From the NCBI RefSeq assembly GCF_018130545.1, contig NZ_JAFCKF010000003.1, forward strand, positions 682,001 through 746,000: 64,000 nt of DNA, read 5' to 3'. The DNA comes from Bradyrhizobium tropiciagri (GTDB lineage Bacteria > Pseudomonadota > Alphaproteobacteria > Rhizobiales > Xanthobacteraceae). The notes beneath the pieces were generated by a model. It did not search any database. It worked only from the letters and a program-made list of their open reading frames with translations, and had not been told where the DNA came from. The position numbers and the translations under genes were made by a program. Positions within the stretch are counted from its first letter, which is position 1. Each line of letters opens with the position of its first letter. This document shows, one piece after another, positions 28,366 through 36,542 of this stretch.

Positions 28366-28398
28366 AGTTCACATTTGTCGCGCGCGGCAATGTGAACT
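28366..28398. repeat. perfect 10-bp inverted repeat
   Basis: AGTTCACATT and AATGTGAACT are exact reverse complements separated by a GC-rich 13-base spacer. The element lies 27 bases after the PaaK-like stop and 44 bases before the gmhB-like start. With no T-run, a hairpin or an operator is as likely as a terminator. Confidence 0.55.
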
Positions 28399-28442
28399 AT
28401 GAGCTGGCTCATGCCGCGTGAAGACGAACGGATCATCAGCTC

Positions 28443-28970
28443 ATGAGCAGCGCTTCAGGAGATCAGCCGAGACGACCGGCGGTTTTCTTCGACCGGGATG
28501 GCGTCCTGAATCACGACATCGGCTATCTGTTCGAGAGCCACAGGCTGATCTGGATCGACGGCGCGCGCGAGGCGGTGAAGGCCGTCAACGACCTGGGCTA
28601 CTACGCCTTTGTCGTGACCAACCAGTCCGGCGTTGCGAGAGGCCTCTATGAGGAGGCGCACATCCAGCAGCTTCACGACTGGATGGCGGCCGAGCTCGGC
28701 AAGATCGGCGCGCATATCGACGCCTTCGAATATTGCCCGTTCCATCCGGAAGGAACCGTGGAGCGGTATCGGCAGGTCAGCCCTCGCCGCAAGCCCGCGC
28801 CAGGCATGATCAACGACCTGCTGGCACGCTTTCCGGTCGACGTCGAACGAAGCTTCCTGGTCGGCGACCAGCCGACCGATCTCGAGGCCGCGCGCGCGGC
28901 GGGGCTGAAAGGTCACCTGTTCTCAGGCCCCAACCTGGAACTGTTCCTGAAGCCACTGCTGCGAAGCTGA
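28443..28970 (+). CDS. gmhB: GmhB-like HAD phosphatase (heptose-bisphosphate type)
   Basis: The 175-residue HAD phosphatase has the nucleophile motif FFDRDGVLN, VVTNQSG, and the C-terminal GDQPTDLEAARAAG. The GmhB-type sequence YCPFHPEG is present, but the later Cys-x-Cys pair of the zinc loop is replaced (QVSPRRKPAPGM). Loop chemistry may therefore differ or zinc may be absent. GmhB removes the 7-phosphate of D,D-heptose 1,7-bisphosphate; related enzymes accept other sugar bisphosphates. No other heptose genes are in the window. Confidence 0.8.
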   Translation: MSSASGDQPRRPAVFFDRDGVLNHDIGYLFESHRLIWIDGAREAVKAVNDLGYYAFVVTNQSGVARGLYEEAHIQQLHDWMAAELGKIGAHIDAFEYCPFHPEGTVERYRQVSPRRKPAPGMINDLLARFPVDVERSFLVGDQPTDLEAARAAGLKGHLFSGPNLELFLKPLLRS

Positions 28971-28991
28971 GCCCGCGCTCGGCGCGGGGCT
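28970..28991. terminator. GC-rich hairpin between convergent genes
   Basis: AGCCCGCGC-TCG-GCGCGGGGCT can fold into a strong hairpin with one bulge, directly at the gmhB-like stop and before the convergent aminotransferase stop. No T-run follows on either strand, so the terminator call rests on position and stem strength only. Confidence 0.4.
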
Positions 28992-29001
28992 GCGATCGCG
29001 A

Positions 29002-30099
29002 TCAGAACTTCCGAACCAGCTCGATCACCTCGTCCTGCTGCTCGCGCGTGATCTCGGCGAACATCGGCAGCGAGAGAATCCGGCCCTGATCGCGATGGGC
29101 GTTCGGGAATTGCTCCGGCCGGTGGCCGAACCGGGCATAGGCCGGCAGGAACGGCAACGCGGTGGGATAGTTGATCGCGGTCTGCACGCCATTGGCGTTG
29201 AGGTGGGCGGCGAGCGCGTCACGGCGCGGATGCCTGATCGTGTAGAGGTGATAGACGTGGCTGCGCGCCGGCGCGACCTCAGGCACCACGACATCCTCGA
29301 TCTGGTTGAGGCCGGCATCATAGACCTCGGCGGCGGCCTGCCGGGCCTCGGTCCAGCTGGCGAGATGCGGCAGCTTGGCCGAGAGGATCGCGGCCTGCAT
29401 GCCGTCGAGCCGGCTGTTGATGCCCTCGATATGGTGCTGGTGCTTCACCAGCCCGCCATGGCGCGCCAGCATCGCCATCTGCTCGGCGAGCGCTGCATCG
29501 TTGGTGACGACCGCGCCGGCATCGCCCATCGCACCGAGATTCTTGCCGGGATAGAATGAATAGGTCGCGGCTTCGCCGAACGTGCCGACCATGCGGCCCT
29601 TGTAGCGCGCGAGATGGGCCTGGGCGCAATCCTCGATCACCCACAGCTTGTGCTTCTGCGCGATCGCCATGATCGCGTCCATGTCCGCGGGCTGGCCGTA
29701 CAGATGCACCGGGATGATGCCGACCGTGCGTGGCGTGATCGCGGCCTCGATCGCGGCCGGATCGATCGTGAACTTCGCGTCATCGGTGTCGCAGAACACG
29801 ACCGTGGCACCGGAATGGGTGATCATCGCCGCGGTCGAGATCCAGGAATGCGCCGTCGTAATCACCTCGTCGCCCGGCTTCACCTTCAGCGCCCGCATTG
29901 CGAGGTAAAGCGCGTCGGTGCCGTTGGCGCAGGAGACGCAATGCGCGACTTCCGCAGCCGCGGCGAATTCGCGCTCGAAGGCGTCGACATAGCTGCCGCG
30001 GATGAAGGCGTTGTCGCGGATCACGCCGGCGATTGCCGCATCGATCTCAGCCTTGATGGACTGGTATTGCAGTTGCAGGTCGGCATACGGCACAGCCAT
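29002..30099 (-). CDS. DegT/DnrJ/EryC1/StrS sugar aminotransferase (WbpE-like)
   Basis: The 365-residue PLP enzyme has the family Lys at about K186 (SFYPGKNLGAMGDAG), the Asp of VIEDCAQAH (about 157) and SCANGTDAL. It transfers an amino group to a keto sugar nucleotide. The next two genes upstream on the same strand encode an acyltransferase and an oxidoreductase of WbpD and WbpB type. The set fits 3-amination of UDP-GlcNAc-uronate, and WbpE is the best match in role. It follows the acetyltransferase gene after 18 bases. Confidence 0.88.
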   Translation of the reverse strand: MAVPYADLQLQYQSIKAEIDAAIAGVIRDNAFIRGSYVDAFEREFAAAAEVAHCVSCANGTDALYLAMRALKVKPGDEVITTAHSWISTAAMITHSGATVVFCDTDDAKFTIDPAAIEAAITPRTVGIIPVHLYGQPADMDAIMAIAQKHKLWVIEDCAQAHLARYKGRMVGTFGEAATYSFYPGKNLGAMGDAGAVVTNDAALAEQMAMLARHGGLVKHQHHIEGINSRLDGMQAAILSAKLPHLASWTEARQAAAEVYDAGLNQIEDVVVPEVAPARSHVYHLYTIRHPRRDALAAHLNANGVQTAINYPTALPFLPAYARFGHRPEQFPNAHRDQGRILSLPMFAEITREQQDEVIELVRKF

Positions 30100-30117
30100 C
30101 GATATTCCCCTGTTGCC

Positions 30118-30585
30118 CTATTGGCCCGCCAGCAGCCGGCGCGCCGGATTGCCGGCATATGTGCCTGGCGTCGTGATATCCTTGGTCACGACCGATCCGG
30201 CGCCGATGACGACATCGTCGGCGATCCTGACCGGCATGATCGTGGCGTTGGAGCCGATCGACACGCGGTTGCCGATCACGGTCTCGCGCCACAGTTCCTT
30301 GCGTCCGCGCGCCGGGCCGCCGGTGGAGAACGTGTCGTTGACGAACATCACGCCGTGCCCGACGAAGCAGTCCTCGCCGATGGTGACGAGTTCGCAGACG
30401 AAGGCATGCGACTGCACGCGGGTGCGCGCCCCCACGACCACGCCCTTCTGGATTTCGGTGAACGGCCCGACGAAGCAATCGTCGCCGAGCGTGCAGCCAT
30501 AGAGATTGCAGGGTTCGACGATCTTGACGCGTTCGCCGTATGCGACATCGCGCACGCCGGCCTGATGCACCTCGGGCCGGTTCAC
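30118..30585 (-). CDS. left-handed beta-helix N-acetyltransferase (WbpD-like)
   Basis: The 155-residue protein consists almost wholly of hexapeptide repeats (CTLGDDCFVGPFTEI, TIGEDCFVGHGV, IADDVVIGAGSVV) and ends with the typical AGNPARRL. The family acetylates amino sugars using acetyl-CoA and acts as a trimer. It overlaps the oxidoreductase gene by four bases (ATGA) and is followed by the WbpE-like gene, so it likely acetylates the 3-amino group that enzyme installs. Confidence 0.87.
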   Translation of the reverse strand: MNRPEVHQAGVRDVAYGERVKIVEPCNLYGCTLGDDCFVGPFTEIQKGVVVGARTRVQSHAFVCELVTIGEDCFVGHGVMFVNDTFSTGGPARGRKELWRETVIGNRVSIGSNATIMPVRIADDVVIGAGSVVTKDITTPGTYAGNPARRLLAGQ

Positions 30586-31643
30586 GAAACGACACCCAAT
30601 CGGCTCATCCGCGGCGTGAAGCGCAGCGCGACCTCCTCGCCGGTCTCGATCGATTCATAGAGCGCCGAGATCAGCTCCAGGCTCTTGCGGCCCTCGAGCC
30701 CGTCGACCAGCGCCGCGCGCTGGTTCTCCAGGCAATCGACCACGTGATGATAGTAGGCTTGGTGGCCGAAGCCGTAGACGTTGGGCGGGTTGACCGAGAA
30801 CTTCTCCACCACGTCCTTGTCCGACGGCAGCTCGCTGACGAAGCGCCAGTGCCGGATCTGGTTGACCGCGAAACCGGAAATCTCGACGGTGCCCTTTTCG
30901 CCGAGGATCGACAGCGAGCCCTCGAGATCGGTCGGGCGCGCCGCGGTGGTTGCCTCGATGATGCCGAGCGCGCCGTTGCGGAACTTGAGCGTTGCGACCG
31001 CCGTGTCCTCGGTTTCGATGTTGGCGAGCGCCGTCGCCGCGCGCGCGTGCACGCTGACGACATCGCCGAAGAACCACTCCAGCATGTCGACATGGTGGCT
31101 AGCCTGATTGGTCAGCACGCCGCCATCATAGGCCCAGGTCCCGCGCCAGTCGTCCTGGTCGTAATAGCCTTGGTCGCGGCACCAGCGCACCCTGACCGTG
31201 CCCAGGATGAGCTTGCCGAAACGGCCGGCATCGAGCGCCTCGCGCGCCTTGACCACCGGCACGTTGAAGCGGTTCTGCTTGACGATGAACATCTTGACGC
31301 CGGCCTCGTCGCAGGCCCGGATCATGTCGTCGGCATCCTGCAGCCGCAGCGCCATCGGCTTCTCGACCACGACGTGCTTGCCGGCTTTGGCGCAGGCGAT
31401 GACATGCGCGGGATGCAGCCCGCTCGGCGTCAGTACGGCAACCGCGTCGATATCCTTGCGGGCCAGGAACTCGTCCATGTCGTAATGGGCCGGGACGCCG
31501 AACTTTCCGGCAACCGCATCAGCGCGCGCGCGAATCGGATCGCAGACCGCGACCAGGCTCGCCCCCGCGATGTGATTGCCACCCAGGAGATCGGAGTGAC
31601 GCTTTGCGATGCGCCCGCATCCGAGCAGGCCAAATCTGATCAT
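30582..31643 (-). CDS. Gfo/Idh/MocA-family sugar-nucleotide oxidoreductase (WbpB-like)
   Basis: From ATG 31643 the product is 353 residues. An N-terminal NAD-binding motif (IRFGLLGCGRIAKRH) is followed by VVEKPMALR, the family EKP site, and DQDDWRGTWAYDGGVLTNQASHHVD in segments. It should oxidise carbon 3 of UDP-GlcNAc-uronate to the keto sugar used by the aminotransferase downstream. The frame is open to 31706, but the longer N-terminus is unlike the family. The ribosome site is weak. Confidence 0.86.
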   Translation of the reverse strand: MIRFGLLGCGRIAKRHSDLLGGNHIAGASLVAVCDPIRARADAVAGKFGVPAHYDMDEFLARKDIDAVAVLTPSGLHPAHVIACAKAGKHVVVEKPMALRLQDADDMIRACDEAGVKMFIVKQNRFNVPVVKAREALDAGRFGKLILGTVRVRWCRDQGYYDQDDWRGTWAYDGGVLTNQASHHVDMLEWFFGDVVSVHARAATALANIETEDTAVATLKFRNGALGIIEATTAARPTDLEGSLSILGEKGTVEISGFAVNQIRHWRFVSELPSDKDVVEKFSVNPPNVYGFGHQAYYHHVVDCLENQRAALVDGLEGRKSLELISALYESIETGEEVALRFTPRMSRLGVVS

Positions 31644-31862
31644 GCAACAGGCCCTGTCTTGTCTCGTGGCCGGCCATTGCAGCCGGCCGAAGAGCCGAGG
31701 GAACAAGCGGCCTTGCGGGCCGCGCCATGCCGTTCCATTACCCAGAAAACCCGGGATAAAGCAAGGCCATGCGCCGATCAGGCCGCGGACTGCGCGCCGA
31801 TCCCACCATGTTTGTCACAGGCCGGCAGGGAGCAAGCTCGATCCCAAGGTGTCGGCCGCCCG

Positions 31863-32894
31863 TCAAATCTTGTGGTACTCGCGGTACCACTTGATGAATC
31901 GCGCGATCCCATCCTCGATGCTGGTCGCAGGCCGAAATCCGATGTCCCGCGCCAGATCTTCGATATCAGCATACGTCGCCGGCACGTCGCCGGGCTGCAT
32001 CGGCAGCAGTTCCTTGATTGCTGTCCGGCCGAGCTCCTTCTCCAGCACCGAAACGACGTGCAGGAGCTCCTCGGGGTTATTGTTGCCGATATTGTAGATC
32101 TTCCAGGGCGCCCTGCTGCTGGAAGGATCGGGCACGGCGGTGGCCGGGATTGATTTGCGCTGAGGCGGACGTCCCATGAGACGGATAATTGCTTCGGCGA
32201 TATCGTCGACAAAGGTGAAGTCACGCCGCATGTCGCCATTGTTGAACAGCTTGATCGGCTGGCCGCTCAAGATCGCCTTTGCGAAGATGAACATCGCCAT
32301 GTCCGGACGCCCCCATGGACCGTAGACGGTGAAGAACCGCAGTCCGGTGGCGGGGATGCCGTACAGATGGCTGTAGGAGTGCGCCATCAGCTCGTTGGCC
32401 TTCTTCGACGCGGCATACAGGCTGATCGGATGATCAACATTGTCATGCACCGAGAAGGGCAGCTTTGTATTGCTGCCATAAACTGACGACGACGACGCAA
32501 ACAGCAGGTGTTCGCATCCGTTGTGGCGGCAGCCTTCAAGAATATTGATAAAGCCTTCCAGGTTTGCATCCACATAGGCGTGTGGATGCTCCAGCGAATA
32601 GCGCACGCCAGCCTGGGCGGCGAGATGGACAACCACAGGAAAACGATACTCGGCAAAGAGCGACTTGATGCCCGCGCGATCGGTCAGATCGAGCTTTACG
32701 AAAGTGAAGTTCGGGTCGCGCTTCAGGATTTCGAGACGCGCTTCTTTCAGGCGAGGATCGTAGTAGTCATTGACGATGTCCAGGCCGACGACCTTGCGGC
32801 CTGCCGCCAGCAGGCGCCGGGCAACATGAAAACCGATGAACCCGGCGGCTCCGGTGACCAGTGGTGTATCGTATGTCATCGCGTTCTCAGCCAT
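31863..32894 (-). CDS. UDP-glucuronate 4-epimerase-type NAD-dependent epimerase
   Basis: The 343-residue short-chain dehydrogenase has GAAGFIGFHVA (residues 15-25), GLDIVNDYYDP, HLAAQAGVRYS, SSSSVYG, SLYAASKKANE (YxxxK site) and FFTVYGPWGRPDMA. These are hallmarks of bacterial UDP-GlcA 4-epimerases that make UDP-GalA. Because it starts five bases after a UDP-sugar dehydrogenase gene, UDP-GlcNAc-uronate is an alternative substrate. A start at ATG 32879 is also possible. It probably supplies galacturonic-type sugars to the glycan. Confidence 0.87.
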   Translation of the reverse strand: MAENAMTYDTPLVTGAAGFIGFHVARRLLAAGRKVVGLDIVNDYYDPRLKEARLEILKRDPNFTFVKLDLTDRAGIKSLFAEYRFPVVVHLAAQAGVRYSLEHPHAYVDANLEGFINILEGCRHNGCEHLLFASSSSVYGSNTKLPFSVHDNVDHPISLYAASKKANELMAHSYSHLYGIPATGLRFFTVYGPWGRPDMAMFIFAKAILSGQPIKLFNNGDMRRDFTFVDDIAEAIIRLMGRPPQRKSIPATAVPDPSSSRAPWKIYNIGNNNPEELLHVVSVLEKELGRTAIKELLPMQPGDVPATYADIEDLARDIGFRPATSIEDGIARFIKWYREYHKI

Positions 32895-32898
32895 CGTT

Positions 32899-34191
32899 CT
32901 ATAGCCGCCAGAGTTCGATACCAGCCGGCGTCACGCCTCGATCGAGCTTCGCCTTGACGTCGAGAATGAGGCCCGTACCGCCATCCAAAAGTCGCTGAAA
33001 CAGCGGCCATCCACCTGCCAGATAGCTGTCGTGCGCCACGGCCAGGATAACCGCATCCGCCGGCTGCAAGGCATCCAGATCAGTCAGCGTCAGCCCGTAT
33101 TCGTGTTTTGCATCTTCCGCGTTCGCGAGCGGATCATGCACCTGAACGTGAATCCCGAATGTCTCGAGCTCGCGGATGATGTCGACCACGCGGGAGTTGC
33201 GCGTATCAGGCACATTTTCCTTGAAGGTCAGGCCAAGCACCGTGACAGTGCCTTTGCCTCCCCTTCCCTTCCCACGAAGCAGCATTCGAACACATTCGCG
33301 GGCAATGCGCTGCCCCATGCCATCGTTGATGCGGCGACCGGCCAGGATGACCTCCGGATGGTAGCCCGCTCGCTCTGCACGAAAAGTCAGATAGTAGGGA
33401 TCGACGCCGATGCAGTGGCCACCAACGAGGCCGGGCTGAAACGGCAGAAAATTCCATTTCGTGCCCGCGGCCGCCAAAACGTCGCCCGTGTCGATATTCA
33501 GCACCTGGAAGATCAGCGATAGCTCGTTCATGAACGCGATGTTCAGATCGCGCTGCGTGTTCTCGATAACCTTTGCGGCCTCGGCGACCTTGATGGACGG
33601 TGCGCGATGGACGCCGGCCGTCACGACGGACCCATAAACGTCAGCGACAATGTCGAGCGTTTTGGGATCCTGAGCGGAGACGACCTTCATGATGGTCTCG
33701 AAACGGTGCAGCTTGTCACCGGGATTAATTCGCTCGGGGGAATACCCAACGGCGAAGTCCACTCCCGGCTTCAAATGGGAGACCCCCGCCAGGATGGGGA
33801 TACATTCCTCTTCGATCGCGCCGGGGTAGACCGTCGATTCGTAGACGATGATGTCGCCCTTCTTGAGCGCACCTCCGACCGTGCGCGATGCGGCGATCAT
33901 CGCACCCAGATCCGGTCGGTTCGCATCGTCGATTGGCGTCGGCACGGTGACGATGAAGAAATCCGAATCCTGGATCGCTGCCGGGTCCACCGAGAACGTC
34001 AGCGACGCATGACGAAGATCGTCGGCGTCGACCTCGCGTGTCCGATCATACCCCTCGCTGAGCTCGGCAACACGGCCCGCGTCCACGTCAAAACCAACGA
34101 CGGGCATCCCCTTGCGTGCGAAGGCAACCGCAACGGGAAGGCCGACATAGCCCAACCCAATAACTGCAATCTTTCGGAAATGTGACATCAA
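32899..34191 (-). CDS. UDP-sugar 6-dehydrogenase (WbpO/TviB type)
   Basis: The 430-residue enzyme has an N-terminal NAD motif (GLGYVGLP, residues 12-19), the YESTVYPGA segment and catalytic Cys260 in GGHCIGVDPYY. The signature FQPGLVGGHCIGVDP and the length favour the UDP-N-acetylhexosamine dehydrogenases over UDP-glucose dehydrogenase. It makes the uronate that the epimerase and the WbpB/D/E-like enzymes can use. It is the first gene of this minus-strand group, with a 415-base control region in front. Confidence 0.87.
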   Translation of the reverse strand: MMSHFRKIAVIGLGYVGLPVAVAFARKGMPVVGFDVDAGRVAELSEGYDRTREVDADDLRHASLTFSVDPAAIQDSDFFIVTVPTPIDDANRPDLGAMIAASRTVGGALKKGDIIVYESTVYPGAIEEECIPILAGVSHLKPGVDFAVGYSPERINPGDKLHRFETIMKVVSAQDPKTLDIVADVYGSVVTAGVHRAPSIKVAEAAKVIENTQRDLNIAFMNELSLIFQVLNIDTGDVLAAAGTKWNFLPFQPGLVGGHCIGVDPYYLTFRAERAGYHPEVILAGRRINDGMGQRIARECVRMLLRGKGRGGKGTVTVLGLTFKENVPDTRNSRVVDIIRELETFGIHVQVHDPLANAEDAKHEYGLTLTDLDALQPADAVILAVAHDSYLAGGWPLFQRLLDGGTGLILDVKAKLDRGVTPAGIELWRL

Positions 34192-34606
34192 GGAAGTTCC
34201 GGGCTCAAACGTACCATCGACGCCGGTTGTTTAGCCGCCATACAGCTGACGTCGCAAGAGCCAAAGTCCTTAAGATACCAAGGATTCTGCCGCAAAAAGC
34301 GAGCGCTATTGCCAGGGTGCCCCAAAGAGAATACCAAGGCCGAATACCCGTTCCGGCCCCTCTTTGACGCACCCGCGACAGGTCCGAATGCGTCGGCTCC
34401 TCTGTCGACCCAATACCGGCATCGCTCTATCCGGCGCGCTGGGAAAACCTGCATGGCCATTGGTCCGCGCCTGAGCTAGGGCATCAACCGTGGATTGTTG
34501 TCTTGTCGTGGTTCAGATGCGAAATGAACTGACTCCGCTGGAACGGCAAATTCCCGGGTTCGGCGCCTGTCCGCTGACCGATTTGCCAGCCTTCCGGTAA
34601 GGCACA
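34192..34606. promoter_or_regulatory. divergent control region, nucleotide-sugar operon / asnB
   Basis: This 415-base gap lies between divergent genes and must hold promoters for both. It is less GC-rich than the flanking genes. I found no convincing open frame, no strong palindrome and no ops-like GGTAGC element here. The asnB start at 34607 has only a weak ribosome site (GGTAAGG). Confidence 0.4.
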
Positions 34607-36541
34607 ATGTGCGGAATTGCCGGATTTCTCGCGGACCCCAGCCGCCGGACATCAGTTGATCAGCTGAAATCCATTGCTGACGCCATGGACGTCAGCCTGG
34701 AACATCGTGGACCCGACGATCACGGGATCTGGGTCGACGCCGAAGCCGGTGTTGCCCTCGTTCACCGCCGCTTGTCGATCGTGGATCTTTCGCCAGCCGG
34801 ACACCAGCCCATGCACTCGGCCGACGGCCGCTTCGTGATCGTCTATAATGGCGAAGTCTACAGCCACCTTCCAATCCGGACCGAGATCGAAGCGACTGGT
34901 CATCGTTTTCGCGGACATTCGGACACCGAGGTCCTGCTCGAATCAATTGCGCGGTATGGAGTCCGCGCCACCGCCGACCGGCTGATCGGCATGTTTGCGA
35001 TCGCGATCTGGGACAGGCAACAGCGAACCCTGAAGCTCATTCGCGACCGTCTCGGTATCAAGCCTATCTATTGGGCCAGGATCGGCGGGTTGTTCATGTT
35101 CGGCTCGGAGCTCAAGGCGCTTCGCCAGCATCCGGGCTGGACGCCCCGGATCGAACCGGCGGCGGTCGCCTCGTTCATGCGGCACAACTACATCCCCGCT
35201 CCACACACCATCTATCGGGATGTCCACAAGCTCGAGCCGGGAACCATTCTGACCCTCGAATTCGGTCGCGAACCACAGACCGAGAAATTCTGGGATGCCC
35301 GGCGGGTCGCTCTCGACGGGCTCAGCAACCCGCTCACCGGAGACGATCTGTCGCTGGTCGATCAACTCGAGACGCTTCTTGTCGATGCCGTCCGCAAACG
35401 CACGATGGCGGACGTGCCGCTCGGGGCATTCCTTTCCGGCGGAATCGATTCATCGACCGTCGTCGCGTTGATGAAGGCCGCAAATGTCGGACCGGTAAAG
35501 ACGTTCTCGATTGGCTTCGAACAAAAGGCCTTTAACGAGGCACCTCACGCCGCCGCGATCGCCAGGCATCTCGGGACGGACCACACAGAACTCATCGTGA
35601 CGTCGCAACAAGCGCTCGATGTCGTACCGAAGCTTTCCGAGATCTTCGACGAGCCGTTCGCCGACTCGTCGCAGATTCCGACCTATCTGGTTTCAGCGAT
35701 GACACGCAAACACGTCACGGTCGCGCTTTCGGGCGATGGTGGCGACGAACTCTTCTCCGGCTACAATCGATATCAGCTGACCCGGCGCTCCTGGAGGATG
35801 CTGTCGCTGGTGCCGGCCCCATTGCGAAAGGCACTGGCTGCGGGCCTGACCTCGGTCAGTTCGGAACGATGGAACGCAATCTTCGACTACCTTCCGGAGC
35901 ATAGCTATCCACGACTGCCCGGCGACAAGATTCATAAATTCGCGAGCGTGCTCGGGCTGAACGATGCCGATGAACTGTATCGAAGGCTAATCAGCCATTG
36001 GGATCCGGGCAGCATCACGCCGGGCGTAGCAGAAACGCGTGGGGTCTTGTGGGACAGCTCGGTGCGAACCGACTTTCCGAATTTGCTCGATCGAATGCAA
36101 TTCCTCGACGCGGTGACGTATCTTCCCGACGATATCCTGACGAAGGTCGATCGTGCGAGCATGGCGGTCGCGCTTGAGGCCAGAGTGCCGCTTCTCGACC
36201 ACCGCGTTGTCGAGATGGCATGGCGGCTGCCGCATTCCGTCAAGATCCGGCGCGGCGTCAGCAAATGGCTGTTACGTCAGGTTCTTTACCGCCATGTTCC
36301 GAAAGGCCTGATCGAGCGTCCGAAGATGGGCTTCGCCGTGCCGCTTGACGAATGGCTGCGCGGGCCGTTGCGGCAATGGGCAGAAAATCTACTGTCCGAG
36401 AGGCGATTGCGGGAGACCGATTTCTTCGACGTCGCCCTCATTCGCCGGCGCTGGGCCGAGCATCTGTCGCGCAAGCGCAATTGGCAGTACGCGCTGTGGG
36501 ACGTGTTGATGTTCGAGGCCTGGCGCGAACGCTGGGGATAA
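34607..36541 (+). CDS. asnB: AsnB-type glutamine amidotransferase (first copy)
   Basis: The 644-residue product has the N-terminal nucleophile Cys2 (MCGIAGF), glutaminase residues RRLSIVD and YNGEVYS, and the ATP-pyrophosphatase loop LSGGIDSS (276-283) plus SGDGGDELFSGY. It makes asparagine or amidates another carboxylate using glutamine and ATP. Its closest relative here is the copy at 45587-47530. Location among uronic-acid genes suggests that it amidates uronic acid residues, as proposed for WbpS-like proteins; plain asparagine synthesis cannot be excluded. It stands alone on the plus strand and ends one base from the convergent GT4 stop. Confidence 0.88.
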   Translation: MCGIAGFLADPSRRTSVDQLKSIADAMDVSLEHRGPDDHGIWVDAEAGVALVHRRLSIVDLSPAGHQPMHSADGRFVIVYNGEVYSHLPIRTEIEATGHRFRGHSDTEVLLESIARYGVRATADRLIGMFAIAIWDRQQRTLKLIRDRLGIKPIYWARIGGLFMFGSELKALRQHPGWTPRIEPAAVASFMRHNYIPAPHTIYRDVHKLEPGTILTLEFGREPQTEKFWDARRVALDGLSNPLTGDDLSLVDQLETLLVDAVRKRTMADVPLGAFLSGGIDSSTVVALMKAANVGPVKTFSIGFEQKAFNEAPHAAAIARHLGTDHTELIVTSQQALDVVPKLSEIFDEPFADSSQIPTYLVSAMTRKHVTVALSGDGGDELFSGYNRYQLTRRSWRMLSLVPAPLRKALAAGLTSVSSERWNAIFDYLPEHSYPRLPGDKIHKFASVLGLNDADELYRRLISHWDPGSITPGVAETRGVLWDSSVRTDFPNLLDRMQFLDAVTYLPDDILTKVDRASMAVALEARVPLLDHRVVEMAWRLPHSVKIRRGVSKWLLRQVLYRHVPKGLIERPKMGFAVPLDEWLRGPLRQWAENLLSERRLRETDFFDVALIRRRWAEHLSRKRNWQYALWDVLMFEAWRERWG

Positions 36542-36542
36542 G

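Noticed and set aside
30540-32153. 537-codon plus-strand frame opposite the oxidoreductase and epimerase genes
   Set aside because: Shadow of well-supported minus-strand genes; no motif or ribosome site.
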